The translations under genes were made by a program, and so were the position numbers. 62,641 bases of DNA from Lachnospiraceae bacterium (GTDB lineage Bacteria > Bacillota > Clostridia > Lachnospirales > Lachnospiraceae): contig JAFUYB010000007.1 of assembly GCA_017470735.1 (NCBI GenBank), positions 1-62,641 of the forward strand, in the 5' to 3' direction. Numbering within the stretch: position 1 is the first letter of the stretch; each line of letters starts with the position of its first letter. Under the pieces are notes generated by a model that had not been told where the DNA came from, did not search any database, and worked only from the letters and a program-made list of their open reading frames with translations. This document shows positions 1 to 7,535 of this stretch, piece by piece.

Positions 1-32
1 ACCGTGTGACTCCCGCTCCTATACTTAGCCAT
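1..32 (-). CDS. tnpA: IS200/IS605-family transposase TnpA, 5' end only
   Basis: Only the first ten codons lie in the window; the gene runs off the left edge. The reading begins MAKYRSGSHT, the typical start of the small Y1 HUH transposase of IS200/IS605 elements, and a strong GAGGAGG ribosome-binding site lies about 7 bases before the ATG. Family knowledge: TnpA cuts and joins single-stranded DNA at hairpin ends with a catalytic tyrosine. The call rests on a short N-terminus plus the adjacent end hairpin. Confidence 0.7.
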   Translation of the reverse strand, partial: MAKYRSGSHT

Positions 33-136
33 TTCTGTTTCCTCCTCGGCTATAGTATATCACAGTCTATACAAAGAAAGTGCCACTAAAGTTCTACCGC
101 CTAAAAGGCGGTGGTTTGAAACCTTACGCTTGGAAA
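1..136 (-). mobile_element. IS200/IS605-type element, left end
   Basis: Upstream of the tnpA start lies a perfect small hairpin, CCGCC-TAAAA-GGCGG (about 98-112), of the kind recognised by Y1 transposases at their left end. On the minus strand the interrupted integrase gene reads through GGATTGAT immediately before the element, so the insertion would follow a TTGAT target as in ISDra2-like elements. The exact boundary (136/137) is inferred from where integrase similarity stops. The right end is outside the window. Confidence 0.6.
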
Positions 137-229
137 ATCAATCCGGTACGCCTTGATCGTCTTCTCATCCAATTCCTTCCGGTATCTGCAGTATTCCAAA
201 TACCTCTCCACCTCTTTCTCCATTTTCAT
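137..229 (-). pseudogene. Tyrosine integrase, 5' fragment
   Basis: The minus strand encodes an N-terminal fragment with a good AGGAGG ribosome-binding site and ATG at 229. It includes YLEYCRYRKELDEKTIKAYR and then IDF, which closely matches the SAM-like core-binding N-terminus of XerC/D and phage integrases. The match stops at the IS200/IS605 left end, and the reading frame closes at 101-103 inside the element hairpin. Only about 31 of the ~300 residues expected for an integrase remain, so it is inactive. The rest of the gene should lie beyond the IS. Confidence 0.7.
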
Positions 230-550
230 GTCTGCCTCCTTGTCCGTAAACTAAATATGATTACGGATATAGAGTAACATAAAAGGCGAGGATAATAGTT
301 TATTATGTCTATGCAGAAACTGCGAAATTTCCGACTAGTTTATTATATTTTTCTTTATAAAAACTTTTTCGGATCCAAACACATAATCCTTGATTGTATC
401 AATGTTTTCAACAATGCTCGTTATTGCGACGCATATGTCGGATAAATAAGTATGAAACTAATGAGAAGTAATATCAGTGACATCATTTCTCAGCAAAATG
501 AGATCAAGAGCCAATATATTGGCTGCCATTGCCGAATAAATGAGTAAAAA
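230..550. other. Intergenic, AT-rich; contains a 16-bp perfect palindrome
   Basis: No convincing gene is visible here. AGCCAATATATTGGCT at 509-524 is a perfect palindrome. From about 512 the sequence becomes similar to 4,997-5,028 (both contain GGCTGCCATTGCC), the upstream end of the direct repeat described below. Confidence 0.5.
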
Positions 551-685
551 ATGAAACATGAACTGAGACATCAACTTCGAGAGCTGAATGCCGTCATCGC
601 TTTACTTGAAAACGGTCAGGCAGATGATTCACTGAATCAACTGCGTGAAATGCGTGATATGGTTCAAGAATCACTCAACGACTGA
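551..685 (+). pseudogene. Small helical protein, deleted paralogue of the 5,114 gene
   Basis: An ATG at 551 opens a 44-codon frame whose residues 2-44 match the 50-aa protein at 5,114-5,266 with only two differences visible. The matching part is rich in Leu, Arg, Glu and Gln and looks like two short amphipathic helices. The first copy has lost the promoter, AGGGGG ribosome-binding site and first seven codons of its sister, and has only AAAAA before its ATG. It is therefore probably not well expressed. The family is not one I recognise. Confidence 0.6.
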
Positions 686-689
686 TCTT

Positions 690-724
690 TCGACCTGAGC
701 AAGTCGATAAAAGGCTTCTTTTTT
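690..724 (+). terminator. Possible terminator of the small gene
   Basis: TCGAC...GTCGA forms a short hairpin after the stop codon, followed by AAAAGGCTTCTTTTTT. The same structure is conserved after the second copy (5,271-5,305). The stem is short, so confidence is modest. Confidence 0.4.
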
Positions 725-815
725 ATACTCATTTTTAGGAACTTTAGTAATATACTGCTCTCCGCCATCAGAACAGAGGATAATCCCCCATTATCCTTGA
801 TAGGAGTGTATACCA

Positions 816-1862
816 ATGATGCAAGAGAACCTAGAGATGCTTTCAAAAATTCAGAAACTAAGAAATAGTTTTTCTCAAAAATTTGACCCTGTATGGAAAA
901 CATTTATCCATGAAACATACACCGATTTTGCAGATGCTGCACAACTGAATATTGGCAATCATACACGCCCGTTTCTTGTTATTTGGGGATATTTTATCGA
1001 TAAAGAGATAAATGCTGTTCACATCTCAGACGAGATCATACAACTTGCCGTTGATGTAGAAGCTATTCATAAAGCATCTGTCATAATTGATGACATCATA
1101 GATGGTGACACCCTTCGTCGCGGTAAAAAATGTATGCATATAGAATATGGAGAATATGAGACAGTCTTTTTTGCCGTGTGCATGTTGTCTAAAGCCATAA
1201 AAAATGCAAATCAAATATTAGATCAGCACCCAAACCGTCAGTTGCATTCAAAAAGCATTGAGCTATTGTGCGATACAATTTATGCTATGTGCAAGGGCGC
1301 TATTCGGGAAATAACAGCTACGCCCAATCAACAGATTCAATTGGAAAATGTAAAAGAAATCATTGACTCTGAGACCGCCCAACTAATAAAGAACAGTTTG
1401 CTGATGGGATATTTGTACACCGGCACAGAAAACAAATATGTCGAAAAAATAATCCACATTATTGGCAGAAAGTGCGGGTATATTTTTCAAGTCATGAATG
1501 ATTTGGAAGCATTTTGTGATCCTGCCTATATTAGCGGTTATAAAGGCAATATTAATTCTGATTTACTGAAATCTAGAAAAAGTATTGTCCTTCCAATTCT
1601 GTACCAGCAGTGTAACAAAGAAGAAAAAGCTTTTTTAATGGAAGCTGTATCCCAACAGGCATCAGATTTTCTTGATATCAAAAATTTATTCGATCATTAT
1701 GATATAAAAACCATTATCCAAAAAGATATCGAGACAACATACGCATCTATTAGAAAGGAATTAAACGAGCTGCGGGATTTAATTGACAATCAGCCATGGA
1801 TCAGTGCTTTTCAAATATTTTTGAATAATATCAAGAAAAAATATCTTAGTGTGTTGAAGTGA
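816..1862 (+). CDS. Polyprenyl/trans-isoprenyl diphosphate synthase-like protein (ComQ- or GGPP-synthase-like)
   Basis: A 348-aa class I isoprenyl synthase-type protein. Visible motifs are the RP of the substrate-binding region (NHTRPF, ~residues 50-55), the first Asp-rich motif DDIIDGDTLRRG (~92-103), a second motif FQVMNDLEAFCD (~225-236, the metal-binding NDxxxxxD form), and a basic DLLKSRKSIVLP stretch. Family members condense isopentenyl diphosphate with allylic diphosphates, prenylate peptides (ComQ) or cyclise prenyl diphosphates; the substrate here cannot be told. The start is set by TAGGAG nine bases before ATG 816 (a second ATG follows directly). It converges on the TIR operon and stands outside obvious isoprenoid genes, so a role in making a specialised lipid or prenylated peptide is inference. 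Confidence 0.75.
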   Translation: MMQENLEMLSKIQKLRNSFSQKFDPVWKTFIHETYTDFADAAQLNIGNHTRPFLVIWGYFIDKEINAVHISDEIIQLAVDVEAIHKASVIIDDIIDGDTLRRGKKCMHIEYGEYETVFFAVCMLSKAIKNANQILDQHPNRQLHSKSIELLCDTIYAMCKGAIREITATPNQQIQLENVKEIIDSETAQLIKNSLLMGYLYTGTENKYVEKIIHIIGRKCGYIFQVMNDLEAFCDPAYISGYKGNINSDLLKSRKSIVLPILYQQCNKEEKAFLMEAVSQQASDFLDIKNLFDHYDIKTIIQKDIETTYASIRKELNELRDLIDNQPWISAFQIFLNNIKKKYLSVLK

Positions 1863-1867
1863 TGATA

Positions 1868-2965
1868 CTATGGAAAAGGGATATAATCGGCTATACTTTC
1901 ATAAATTTTTAGACAATTCAAAAATAAAGAAATGATCGTGGTTATTGCAGGCACGAAACTATGCTGCTCGTAAATATATGTCCCGTATCTTACATTATGT
2001 TCCATAAGTTCCTTATATTGCAACAAATCAATATTCTTTTCGCCAATCGTTATTTTCTGATGCTCCTGCATAATTTTATAGTTCATATTTTTTAATAGTT
2101 CTTTCATAAAATATTTCACTAACCCAAAAATACAGGGCAATGCTACGAAGATAAAAAGGATAATGACAAGCCATCCTGAAACAACCTGCCAAGTGTATGG
2201 CGTATTCAACGACAGTCTTTTATTTTTGACGGATATAATATCTGATGGCATAAGCAATAGATATTCAAAAGTAAACATTGTACCTACAATAAAAAATATT
2301 ATTTTAATGGTTTCAAACAACTCCACCCATAAAGTCAGCCAATGTGGTGGATAAATTGTATCATCCGGTATAAAAACCGGAATACAATTTCCCTTGTTAT
2401 GTGCGATCTTTGAAAAAAAGAACAAAAAAATGATAATCTGTGCATATCCTAACAATGCTAATGAAAAAGAAAAACCACCAAACCCGGCAGCAAAATATCC
2501 CGTTTTCGTTTTGGGTACAAATTCCATATGAATATTCTTTATAATGAACAGAATACCACAAAAAGCAGAAGCAGCAATCCACCATACATTTTTTTGAACA
2601 CTCCGCATATCCCTAATGATATCTGATAAAGTCTTAGTATCCAACTGGTCAGATGCTTTGTTTAGTCCGGAGGATTCTTCTTGAATGCTTTTAGTCATTT
2701 TATAGGAATATTTTAGTGCAAATATAGCAATAAAATCTATTACACTTAATGTGGTTTGATGGACTAGACCATATGGAAACGGATCAAAGAATAATATGTA
2801 CTGTCCCCACAAAAATATTCCTAAAAAACAGAGTAAAATCCATCTCCATTGTAAGTTGTATATGCATTTTAACCAATCATAATGATATGAAATTATCTTT
2901 CCAAAAAATCTTTTCATTTTTTCTGCGGATAATGGGGGATTATCCTCACTCCACATCATCGCCAT
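1868..2965 (-). CDS. Multi-pass membrane protein of the TIR operon
   Basis: About 365 aa with roughly six to seven hydrophobic segments, such as the stretches around ILLCFLGIFLWGQYILFF, VWWIAASAFCGILF and WLVIILFIFVALPCIFGLV, and a further hydrophobic C-terminus. I do not recognise the family. The chosen ATG (2,965) follows GGGAG by seven bases and overlaps the end of the TIR gene by 20 bases, typical of translational coupling. An in-frame ATG at 2,917 is the alternative. The first codons contain the palindrome also found upstream of the prenyl-synthase gene. Last gene of a three-gene membrane/TIR operon; no terminator is obvious before the convergent gene, only five bases away. Confidence 0.6.
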   Translation of the reverse strand: MAMMWSEDNPPLSAEKMKRFFGKIISYHYDWLKCIYNLQWRWILLCFLGIFLWGQYILFFDPFPYGLVHQTTLSVIDFIAIFALKYSYKMTKSIQEESSGLNKASDQLDTKTLSDIIRDMRSVQKNVWWIAASAFCGILFIIKNIHMEFVPKTKTGYFAAGFGGFSFSLALLGYAQIIIFLFFFSKIAHNKGNCIPVFIPDDTIYPPHWLTLWVELFETIKIIFFIVGTMFTFEYLLLMPSDIISVKNKRLSLNTPYTWQVVSGWLVIILFIFVALPCIFGLVKYFMKELLKNMNYKIMQEHQKITIGEKNIDLLQYKELMEHNVRYGTYIYEQHSFVPAITTIISLFLNCLKIYESIADYIPFP

Positions 2966-4187
2966 CCAACAACTCCCTCTGCAGCTTGTCCACTTCCTGC
3001 CCCCAGCCCCCGACCAATGAAGCATACTCATTCACTGAAGCCTGCATCTTCGTCCACAATGTATCTTCATAAGATTCCAAAGCCGCCTTGTCAGTACTCC
3101 AGACATATCCAGGCTGATAAATGCTCGTCATGAGCGGAAGATGCTCTCCGATTAGCTCCTGCATTGCATCCTTATCAACATCGGCGAACATTTCGTTCAG
3201 ACACAGATAATAATATTCTTCTGTTTCCGCAGAAAGATTCTGAAGAACATTGATGATTTTCGCATTCATGGCATCCGTGTGTCCCGATTCACTGAACATC
3301 CAGTACATCGTGTCCATATAATCCATCATTTCCGCAATCCCCCGGCGAATCTCCGTCGCCATTCCATTGAATTCCGCTGAATCCAATTCATCAATGCCAG
3401 CAATTTTTCCGGAAAGACCTTCATCCATGTCAGAAACCAGTTCCTTTGCCCCGTTCAGTTTTTCCTTATAATATTCAATTTCAAACAGCAGTTCCTCCTG
3501 ATTAGGCGCTCCTGCTTTTCCATCACAGTATGCTGCCGCATCTGCCAAAACCTTGTCATAATGATTGAATGCCAGATTCGCATAGCTCATATTTATGCTG
3601 ACATAACCAATACAGGCATCCAATGTATCCCTGTCTTCGGATGTAATAGGAAAATCACTGAAAAACACCGTCTTTACATGCTGTTTTATCTGCATTCCAG
3701 CCAAAACAACGAGCAGTACCGCCAACACTCCCGGCAATATCCGCCTTTTAATGACAACATCCCACGGCTTTTTCGTCAAAAAAGTAATCAGCCGGTTCAC
3801 AGCGGCGTCAAAATACTGCACATTGACCTGAATCCCGCTTTTCCATCGAATCTCATTTATCTCCTCCGGCAGCTTTTCTGGGAATGCGAAATCATCAAAC
3901 ATAATAGGAACAATATTCTTTCCGGTCTTCAACGCGCATTCCAGCTCACGACGGATCCAGTCTCCTTCATCCCAGCAACGATCCAAAGTCCCTAGTGACA
4001 GAACGATAATATAATCATCACATTCCTTAACCGTGCGCAGTAACTCCTCATCAAAATTTCCCGCTGATAAAGTATCCGTATCAAAAAATACCCGATACCC
4101 TCTTGCTTTCAGAACATCCCGTAAATGCTTCGCCGTTTCCGCTCCCGTTTCACGACGGTAACCGATGAAAACATCGTATTTCTTCAT
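2946..4187 (-). CDS. TIR-domain protein with a transmembrane anchor
   Basis: About 413 aa. Residues ~1-135 form a TIR domain: KKYDVFIGYRRETG at the start, a BB-loop-like FFDTDTLSAGNF, and DWIRRELECAL, where the Glu sits at the position of the catalytic Glu of NAD-consuming TIRs. One transmembrane helix follows (ILPGVLAVLLVVLAGMQI, ~160-177), then a ~240-residue Asp/Glu-rich, mainly helical region with no recognised domain. The ATG at 4,187 is chosen because GGAGG lies nine bases upstream; an ATG at 4,205 has no such site. Bacterial TIR proteins often deplete NAD+ or make signal nucleotides in phage defence. Membrane anchoring and the flanking membrane proteins suggest a membrane-sensing defence complex (inference). 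Confidence 0.8.
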   Translation of the reverse strand: MKKYDVFIGYRRETGAETAKHLRDVLKARGYRVFFDTDTLSAGNFDEELLRTVKECDDYIIVLSLGTLDRCWDEGDWIRRELECALKTGKNIVPIMFDDFAFPEKLPEEINEIRWKSGIQVNVQYFDAAVNRLITFLTKKPWDVVIKRRILPGVLAVLLVVLAGMQIKQHVKTVFFSDFPITSEDRDTLDACIGYVSINMSYANLAFNHYDKVLADAAAYCDGKAGAPNQEELLFEIEYYKEKLNGAKELVSDMDEGLSGKIAGIDELDSAEFNGMATEIRRGIAEMMDYMDTMYWMFSESGHTDAMNAKIINVLQNLSAETEEYYYLCLNEMFADVDKDAMQELIGEHLPLMTSIYQPGYVWSTDKAALESYEDTLWTKMQASVNEYASLVGGWGQEVDKLQRELLDGDDVE

Positions 4188-4205
4188 ATTCCGTTTCCTC
4201 CGCAT

Positions 4206-4628
4206 CTACCAAAAGAAACGCATAACAACCACTAAAATAATAACAGCAACCGTAATCGAACCGTAAAACCACGTCTCCGATTTAGAAAAGACACAATTCC
4301 AAAACATCAACCGTCTTTGATCCTCATCCGCAACAATGATATGCCGAAGATCCATGTCAAAATCAATTCCTTTGTCATCCTTTTCCGTAATATTTTTGTA
4401 TAAGATGGTGAATTTGCGTTCCAACTGAAGATAAAACGAATCCAATCCCCAAAACGCCAATATCGGGATAAATGCCAAAAGAAAAAATCCCTTGTCATCC
4501 CGCGTCGTGCTTAATGCCCCCATCACACCGACAAGCGTGACCGCCCATCCTTTCAGCTGAAAGCTATTGTTTGCCATCCGCTGAATTACGGCCTGTATCA
4601 TTTCCAAATGTTTTATTTTATTATCCAT
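4206..4628 (-). CDS. Small two-TM protein upstream of the TIR gene
   Basis: 140 aa. A short helical N-terminus (HLEMIQAVIQRMANNSFQLK) precedes a hydrophobic pair of segments (~28-65, including LLAFIPILAFWGLDSFYL), a charged stretch of ~60 residues, and a C-terminal membrane helix (ITVAVIILVVVMRFFW). From memory, proteins of this look are common short membrane partners of TIR-domain genes in Firmicutes and Bacteroidetes, but I cannot name a described family. It ends directly before the TIR reading frame, so it is the first gene of the operon. The ribosome-binding site is weak (GGAAG, very close to the ATG). Confidence 0.65.
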   Translation of the reverse strand: MDNKIKHLEMIQAVIQRMANNSFQLKGWAVTLVGVMGALSTTRDDKGFFLLAFIPILAFWGLDSFYLQLERKFTILYKNITEKDDKGIDFDMDLRHIIVADEDQRRLMFWNCVFSKSETWFYGSITVAVIILVVVMRFFW

Positions 4629-4725
4629 TCTTCCAGATCATCCAAATACCTATTACTGTCTGTTTGCGTTTTTCTGACAAGATTTTTTCACATCATATCC
4701 ATGTCCCCTCCAAACCTCTGCATAC

Positions 4726-4758
4726 AAAAATCTCCTACTACAGTATGTAAATAGGAGA
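4726..4758 (-). terminator. Intrinsic terminator
   Basis: On the minus strand TCTCCTA...TAGGAGA forms a 7-bp stem followed by TTTTTG. It lies just after a short leftward reading frame that stops at 4,769, so it would end that remnant's transcript before the TIR operon. Confidence 0.55.
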
Positions 4759-4768
4759 AAATCAACGA

Positions 4769-4960
4769 CTATATCACTTCTAAATATACTATAAAATCAC
4801 AATGAACTGCCTTAGGATCACAAGATGCCAGCATATACTCCCATAACATCTCATCATCCTCAGAAATTCAAATCTCTCTGTTCCATCGGCTGTTACAGGA
4901 CGACAGGCGACCTCTGCAACTCTATGACTGCGGTTCATCTCTTCGCCGCCTCCGATTTCT
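4769..4960 (-). pseudogene. Possible decayed small gene
   Basis: The minus strand has a 3' reading frame ending ...EYMLASCDPKAVHCD...YLEVI before a terminator, while the plausible upstream part (MNRSHRVAEVACRPVTADG, with GGAGG before it) is in another frame. This suggests a ~65-residue gene broken by one frameshift. I do not recognise it. The rest of 4,629-5,113 shows nothing else apart from the promoter of the next gene. Confidence 0.3.
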
Positions 4961-5041
4961 TATGATTTGGATTTTACAAGAATAGATTTGATTTGTCAAT
5001 ATCGGCTGCCATTGCCAAATGAATGAATTTCAAAATAAAAT

Positions 5042-5085
5042 TTGTAATGTCTATACTATTTTGTGGTATAATGCCATATTATAAT
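5042..5085 (+). promoter_or_regulatory. Promoter of the small helical protein gene
   Basis: A perfect TATAAT at 5,067-5,072 follows TTGTAA (5,042-5,047) with a long 19-base spacer; a second TATAAT occurs at 5,080-5,085. Both are 30-45 bases before the ATG. This segment is absent from the left repeat copy. Confidence 0.5.
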
Positions 5086-5113
5086 GACTCATTGAATTAC
5101 AGGGGGTGATTTT

Positions 5114-5266
5114 ATGTCTACAACACTTGAATTTAAACATGAACTGAGACATCAGCTTCGAGAACTGAATGCCGTCATCGCTTTACTCGAAAACGGTCAG
5201 ACAGATGATGCACTGAATCAACTGCGTGAAATGCGCGATATGGTTCAAGAATCACTCAACGACTGA
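5114..5266 (+). CDS. Small helical protein, complete copy
   Basis: 50 aa, beginning MSTTLEFKHELRHQLREL and ending MVQESLND. It has an excellent AGGGGG ribosome-binding site eight bases before the ATG, its own TATAAT promoter and a downstream hairpin, so it looks like an intact single-gene unit. The protein is strongly predicted to be two amphipathic helices joined at an NGQ turn, a layout compatible with a small dimeric regulator or a toxin-neutralising helix (inference). No family is recognised. Confidence 0.65.
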   Translation: MSTTLEFKHELRHQLRELNAVIALLENGQTDDALNQLREMRDMVQESLND

Positions 5267-5270
5267 TCTT

Positions 5271-5305
5271 TCGACCTAAGCATGTCGATAAAAGGCTTCT
5301 TTTTC
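5271..5305 (+). terminator. Possible terminator of the small gene
   Basis: TCGAC...GTCGA hairpin followed by AAAAGGCTTCTTTTT, conserved with the one at 690-724. Confidence 0.4.
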
Positions 5306-5339
5306 GTTATATACAACTCAAAAATTGCAGAATGTGGAA

Positions 5340-5985
5340 TTACCGCAGTAACACCTCAACAGTTTTTATCCATTCTAGGAGAAAGGCGGTAAACAAATGG
5401 CAATAACGAGCGTCAGCTAGATCCCCCACCTTGTAGAAAGCATTGCTCTTCAGATGCTTTACATCTGTCACGCCTGCAAGAACCACAGACCAAAAAGCTA
5501 GAATCCCATCTGATTCCCTCACAATATATCCATCCCGCAGCAGACCAAGGAAGTCAAGAAACACTTGATTATTAGTTGCACTATCTACCTCGTCAATAAA
5601 TTATACAATCGGCTTTTCACTGACCACAATCCATCTCCTAAATGTCCAGAAAAGTACATCCATTTTCAGTTTCCCGAATTCTGTTCGCTGTAACTTTTCA
5701 ATATGTGGGTTATATTTTCCGGAATATCCACTCCATAATACTCACTTTGATCTAATGACAACTGGGAAAATGTCTGGACAAACTCACCTTCCGACCGATA
5801 TCCCGCTTTGGAAATTCCCTCAAAGTTCAAACTTAAACGAGATATTCTTCTCGCATCACCGATTGCAGCCGCCCAAGAGTCATCGTTTTGCCATACTGCC
5901 TGGCTCTGTTGATGGTAAAATGCTTCCTATCGTCAACCATTGCTTTTATCTCTCACACTATCTGAGAGATCAACCAATATAATGC
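5340..5985 (-). pseudogene. Decayed AAA-like ATPase gene
   Basis: Pieces of one protein are readable in successive frames on the minus strand: a Walker A region TINRARQYGKTMTL (~5,870-5,930), then LSLDQSEYYG, then a Walker B-like segment (FIDEVDSATNNQVFLDFL) preceded by an in-frame TAA, then VVLAGVTDVKHLKSNAFYKV. The order matches AAA-family ATPases with an N-terminal GKT and VDE box that occur in many Clostridia. At least two frameshifts and one stop are visible, so the gene is dead. Only the ATPase core remains. Confidence 0.75.
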
Positions 5986-6093
5986 TTTAACGGAATGCCT
6001 ACCGCTGTCGTTGTAAACTTCATGAATTTTGCTCCTATGGCTACAGACCGCCAATGCACTAATGTCTCCCTCTAAAATCAGTCAAATATATTT

Positions 6094-6596
6094 TTATAGA
6101 TACCTTGACGATTTAGCAAGCGGTTTTAATAAATACAATATAAATACCAATTGAAAATGATATAATTTTTGTTTAGTTAATATTATGCCCAAATCAATAA
6201 CATGATCAAAAATCAGGACAGTTTTTGAATCAATGTATTCTTTCTGAAAGAAATCGTTCAGGTTTTTTTCTGTATATTCATCCATCTTTGTCTTGAAGCT
6301 CCATAACACGACAGAAAAGCAACGCCCTTAAATAAGCCGCATACAATATGCGTTCATTCCACGAAAGCATATTATCCTCCATTAGTGAGATGACCCATCG
6401 AGAAAACACCGTTGCGTTTATATCTTTCACTTCCATAACCGCTTATGGATGCTCGGTTTATCGATTTCAGATTATGATCATCCCGTAATTGTCCGATTAC
6501 AATCTCTGGCGGAGTCATCCGAAAAATGATATCTATGTTTTCTCTGATTTGATGTAAATCTCTCATCAAACTATCTCTTATTCTCTTCCAATTCAT
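6094..6596 (-). pseudogene. Decayed gene of unknown function
   Basis: A reading frame from ATG 6,596 (MNWKRIRDSLMRDLHQIREN...) overlaps the end of the upstream frame by about 26 bases, as in an operon. It stops at 6,372, and similar coding potential resumes in other frames (VEWNAYCMRL, then SFKTKMDEYTEKN, to 6,094). This pattern suggests one original protein of ~165 aa broken by two frameshifts or stops. I do not recognise it. Confidence 0.4.
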
Positions 6597-7169
6597 CTAT
6601 ATAACCTTGCATAATTTCAATATATTTATTTTTTTCTTCATCATTCTGCATCTTATATTCTGCCCAACCTGGACATTCACTATTTATATTTTTTATAATT
6701 TTCATTTTATTTCGCAACCTAGCATCAATCAAATCAATATCCCATACTCTATCGTCGCTATATGGTGGAATGATCAATTTTTTATAGATTTCAGAATACT
6801 TAGTATGGAAATCTACCGCAGGGGATCCTTGAGTTCCTGTAGAATCGCCCGTCTTCTCTGCATCCTCTGCTTCATTTTCTTCTCTATCATTTGAATCACG
6901 ATTCTCATCATCCAATGCAAATTTCTCAATTTCCTTATTCAACAAATCACAAACTGCTTCAACAAATTCTTCCAAATCACTGTCTTTATGCCATCATAAT
7001 CATTCTTTTGTTGTCTGATATATATTTGCCGTATCATGTTTTGCTTCTTGTTATTCAAATGATTCGAACACCAGTAATCAATAAAATACTGCTCAAATGT
7101 CGCTATATTATCCCGAATCATGTTTAGACCATCATTTTCAGTGCCGACACCATTATGTCCATTCCGCAT
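6571..7169 (-). pseudogene. Frameshifted gene of unknown function
   Basis: The frame from ATG 7,169 (MRNGHNGVGTENDGLNMIRDN...) and the frame ending at 6,571 (…DELEENKR) fit end to end near 6,975. The first runs ...KNDYDGIK and the second continues DSDLEEFVEAVCDLLNKEIEK, so a single frameshift separates two halves of a ~200-aa, acidic, helical protein. No family is recognised. With the gene downstream it forms a decayed two-gene unit of plain host-like AT content. Confidence 0.5.
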
Positions 7170-7270
7170 CTTAAAAAAAGCATCCTCAATTCTTAGATAA
7201 ATGTTTCACGGTAATATTACTGCCCTCGAAAAATAATAATGTGTATATGCTATGATGCATTAAAGTTCTC

Positions 7271-7520
7271 TTAATCTTTTTTATCCTCCGGCTTTACCGG
7301 TTCAACTGGTCTGACGACTGCTCCCGTCCCGCCTTCGATTACGCCGTCATGCTTCAGTACCGCCGTGACCGTGCCGACAATCATCCTGCAATCAAAAAGA
7401 AAGGCCCTGATCCCGCCTTTCTTTAATATCTTTACGTATTCCCCGTCCAGCTTTGCCTTGTCGGCTATCTCCAGCTCGTCCCTTCCACTGATCTGCGCCA
7501 GCCCTCCTGATGTACGGTAA
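7271..7520 (-). pseudogene. Undecaprenyl-phosphate sugar-1-phosphate transferase, 3' stump
   Basis: The C-terminal ~80 residues of a bacterial sugar transferase are clear: GGLAQISGRDELEIADKAKL, then LFDCRMIVGTVTAVLKHDGV. Family members load the first sugar phosphate onto the lipid carrier for exopolysaccharide or capsule. The similarity begins abruptly at about 7,520. Upstream residues come from unrelated DNA that carries the terminator of the neighbouring mobile element. The gene was therefore cut by insertion, and its 5' part should lie on the other side of the inserted DNA, not in this window. Confidence 0.75.
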
Positions 7521-7535
7521 GGGACAACTTTTGAA

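Larger units (their letters stand above)
512..724 (+). repeat. Direct repeat, left copy (internally deleted)
   Basis: Two blocks match the right copy at 4,997-5,307: the upstream 512-543 and then 552-724 (about 95% identical by eye over ~170 bases, including the bases after the stop codon). Compared with the right copy, about 100 bases holding promoter, ribosome-binding site and first codons are missing. The two copies flank the prenyl-synthase/TIR block as same-orientation repeats. Confidence 0.8.
4997..5307 (+). repeat. Direct repeat, right (complete) copy
   Basis: Right partner of 512-724. It keeps the promoter, ribosome-binding site and whole small gene plus its downstream hairpin. Nine or so mismatches are visible over the ~170-base shared gene portion. 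Confidence 0.8.

Noticed and set aside
664-903. 79-aa minus-strand frame upstream of the prenyl-synthase gene
   Set aside because: Overlaps the start of the prenyl-synthase gene on the opposite strand and has no signal of its own.
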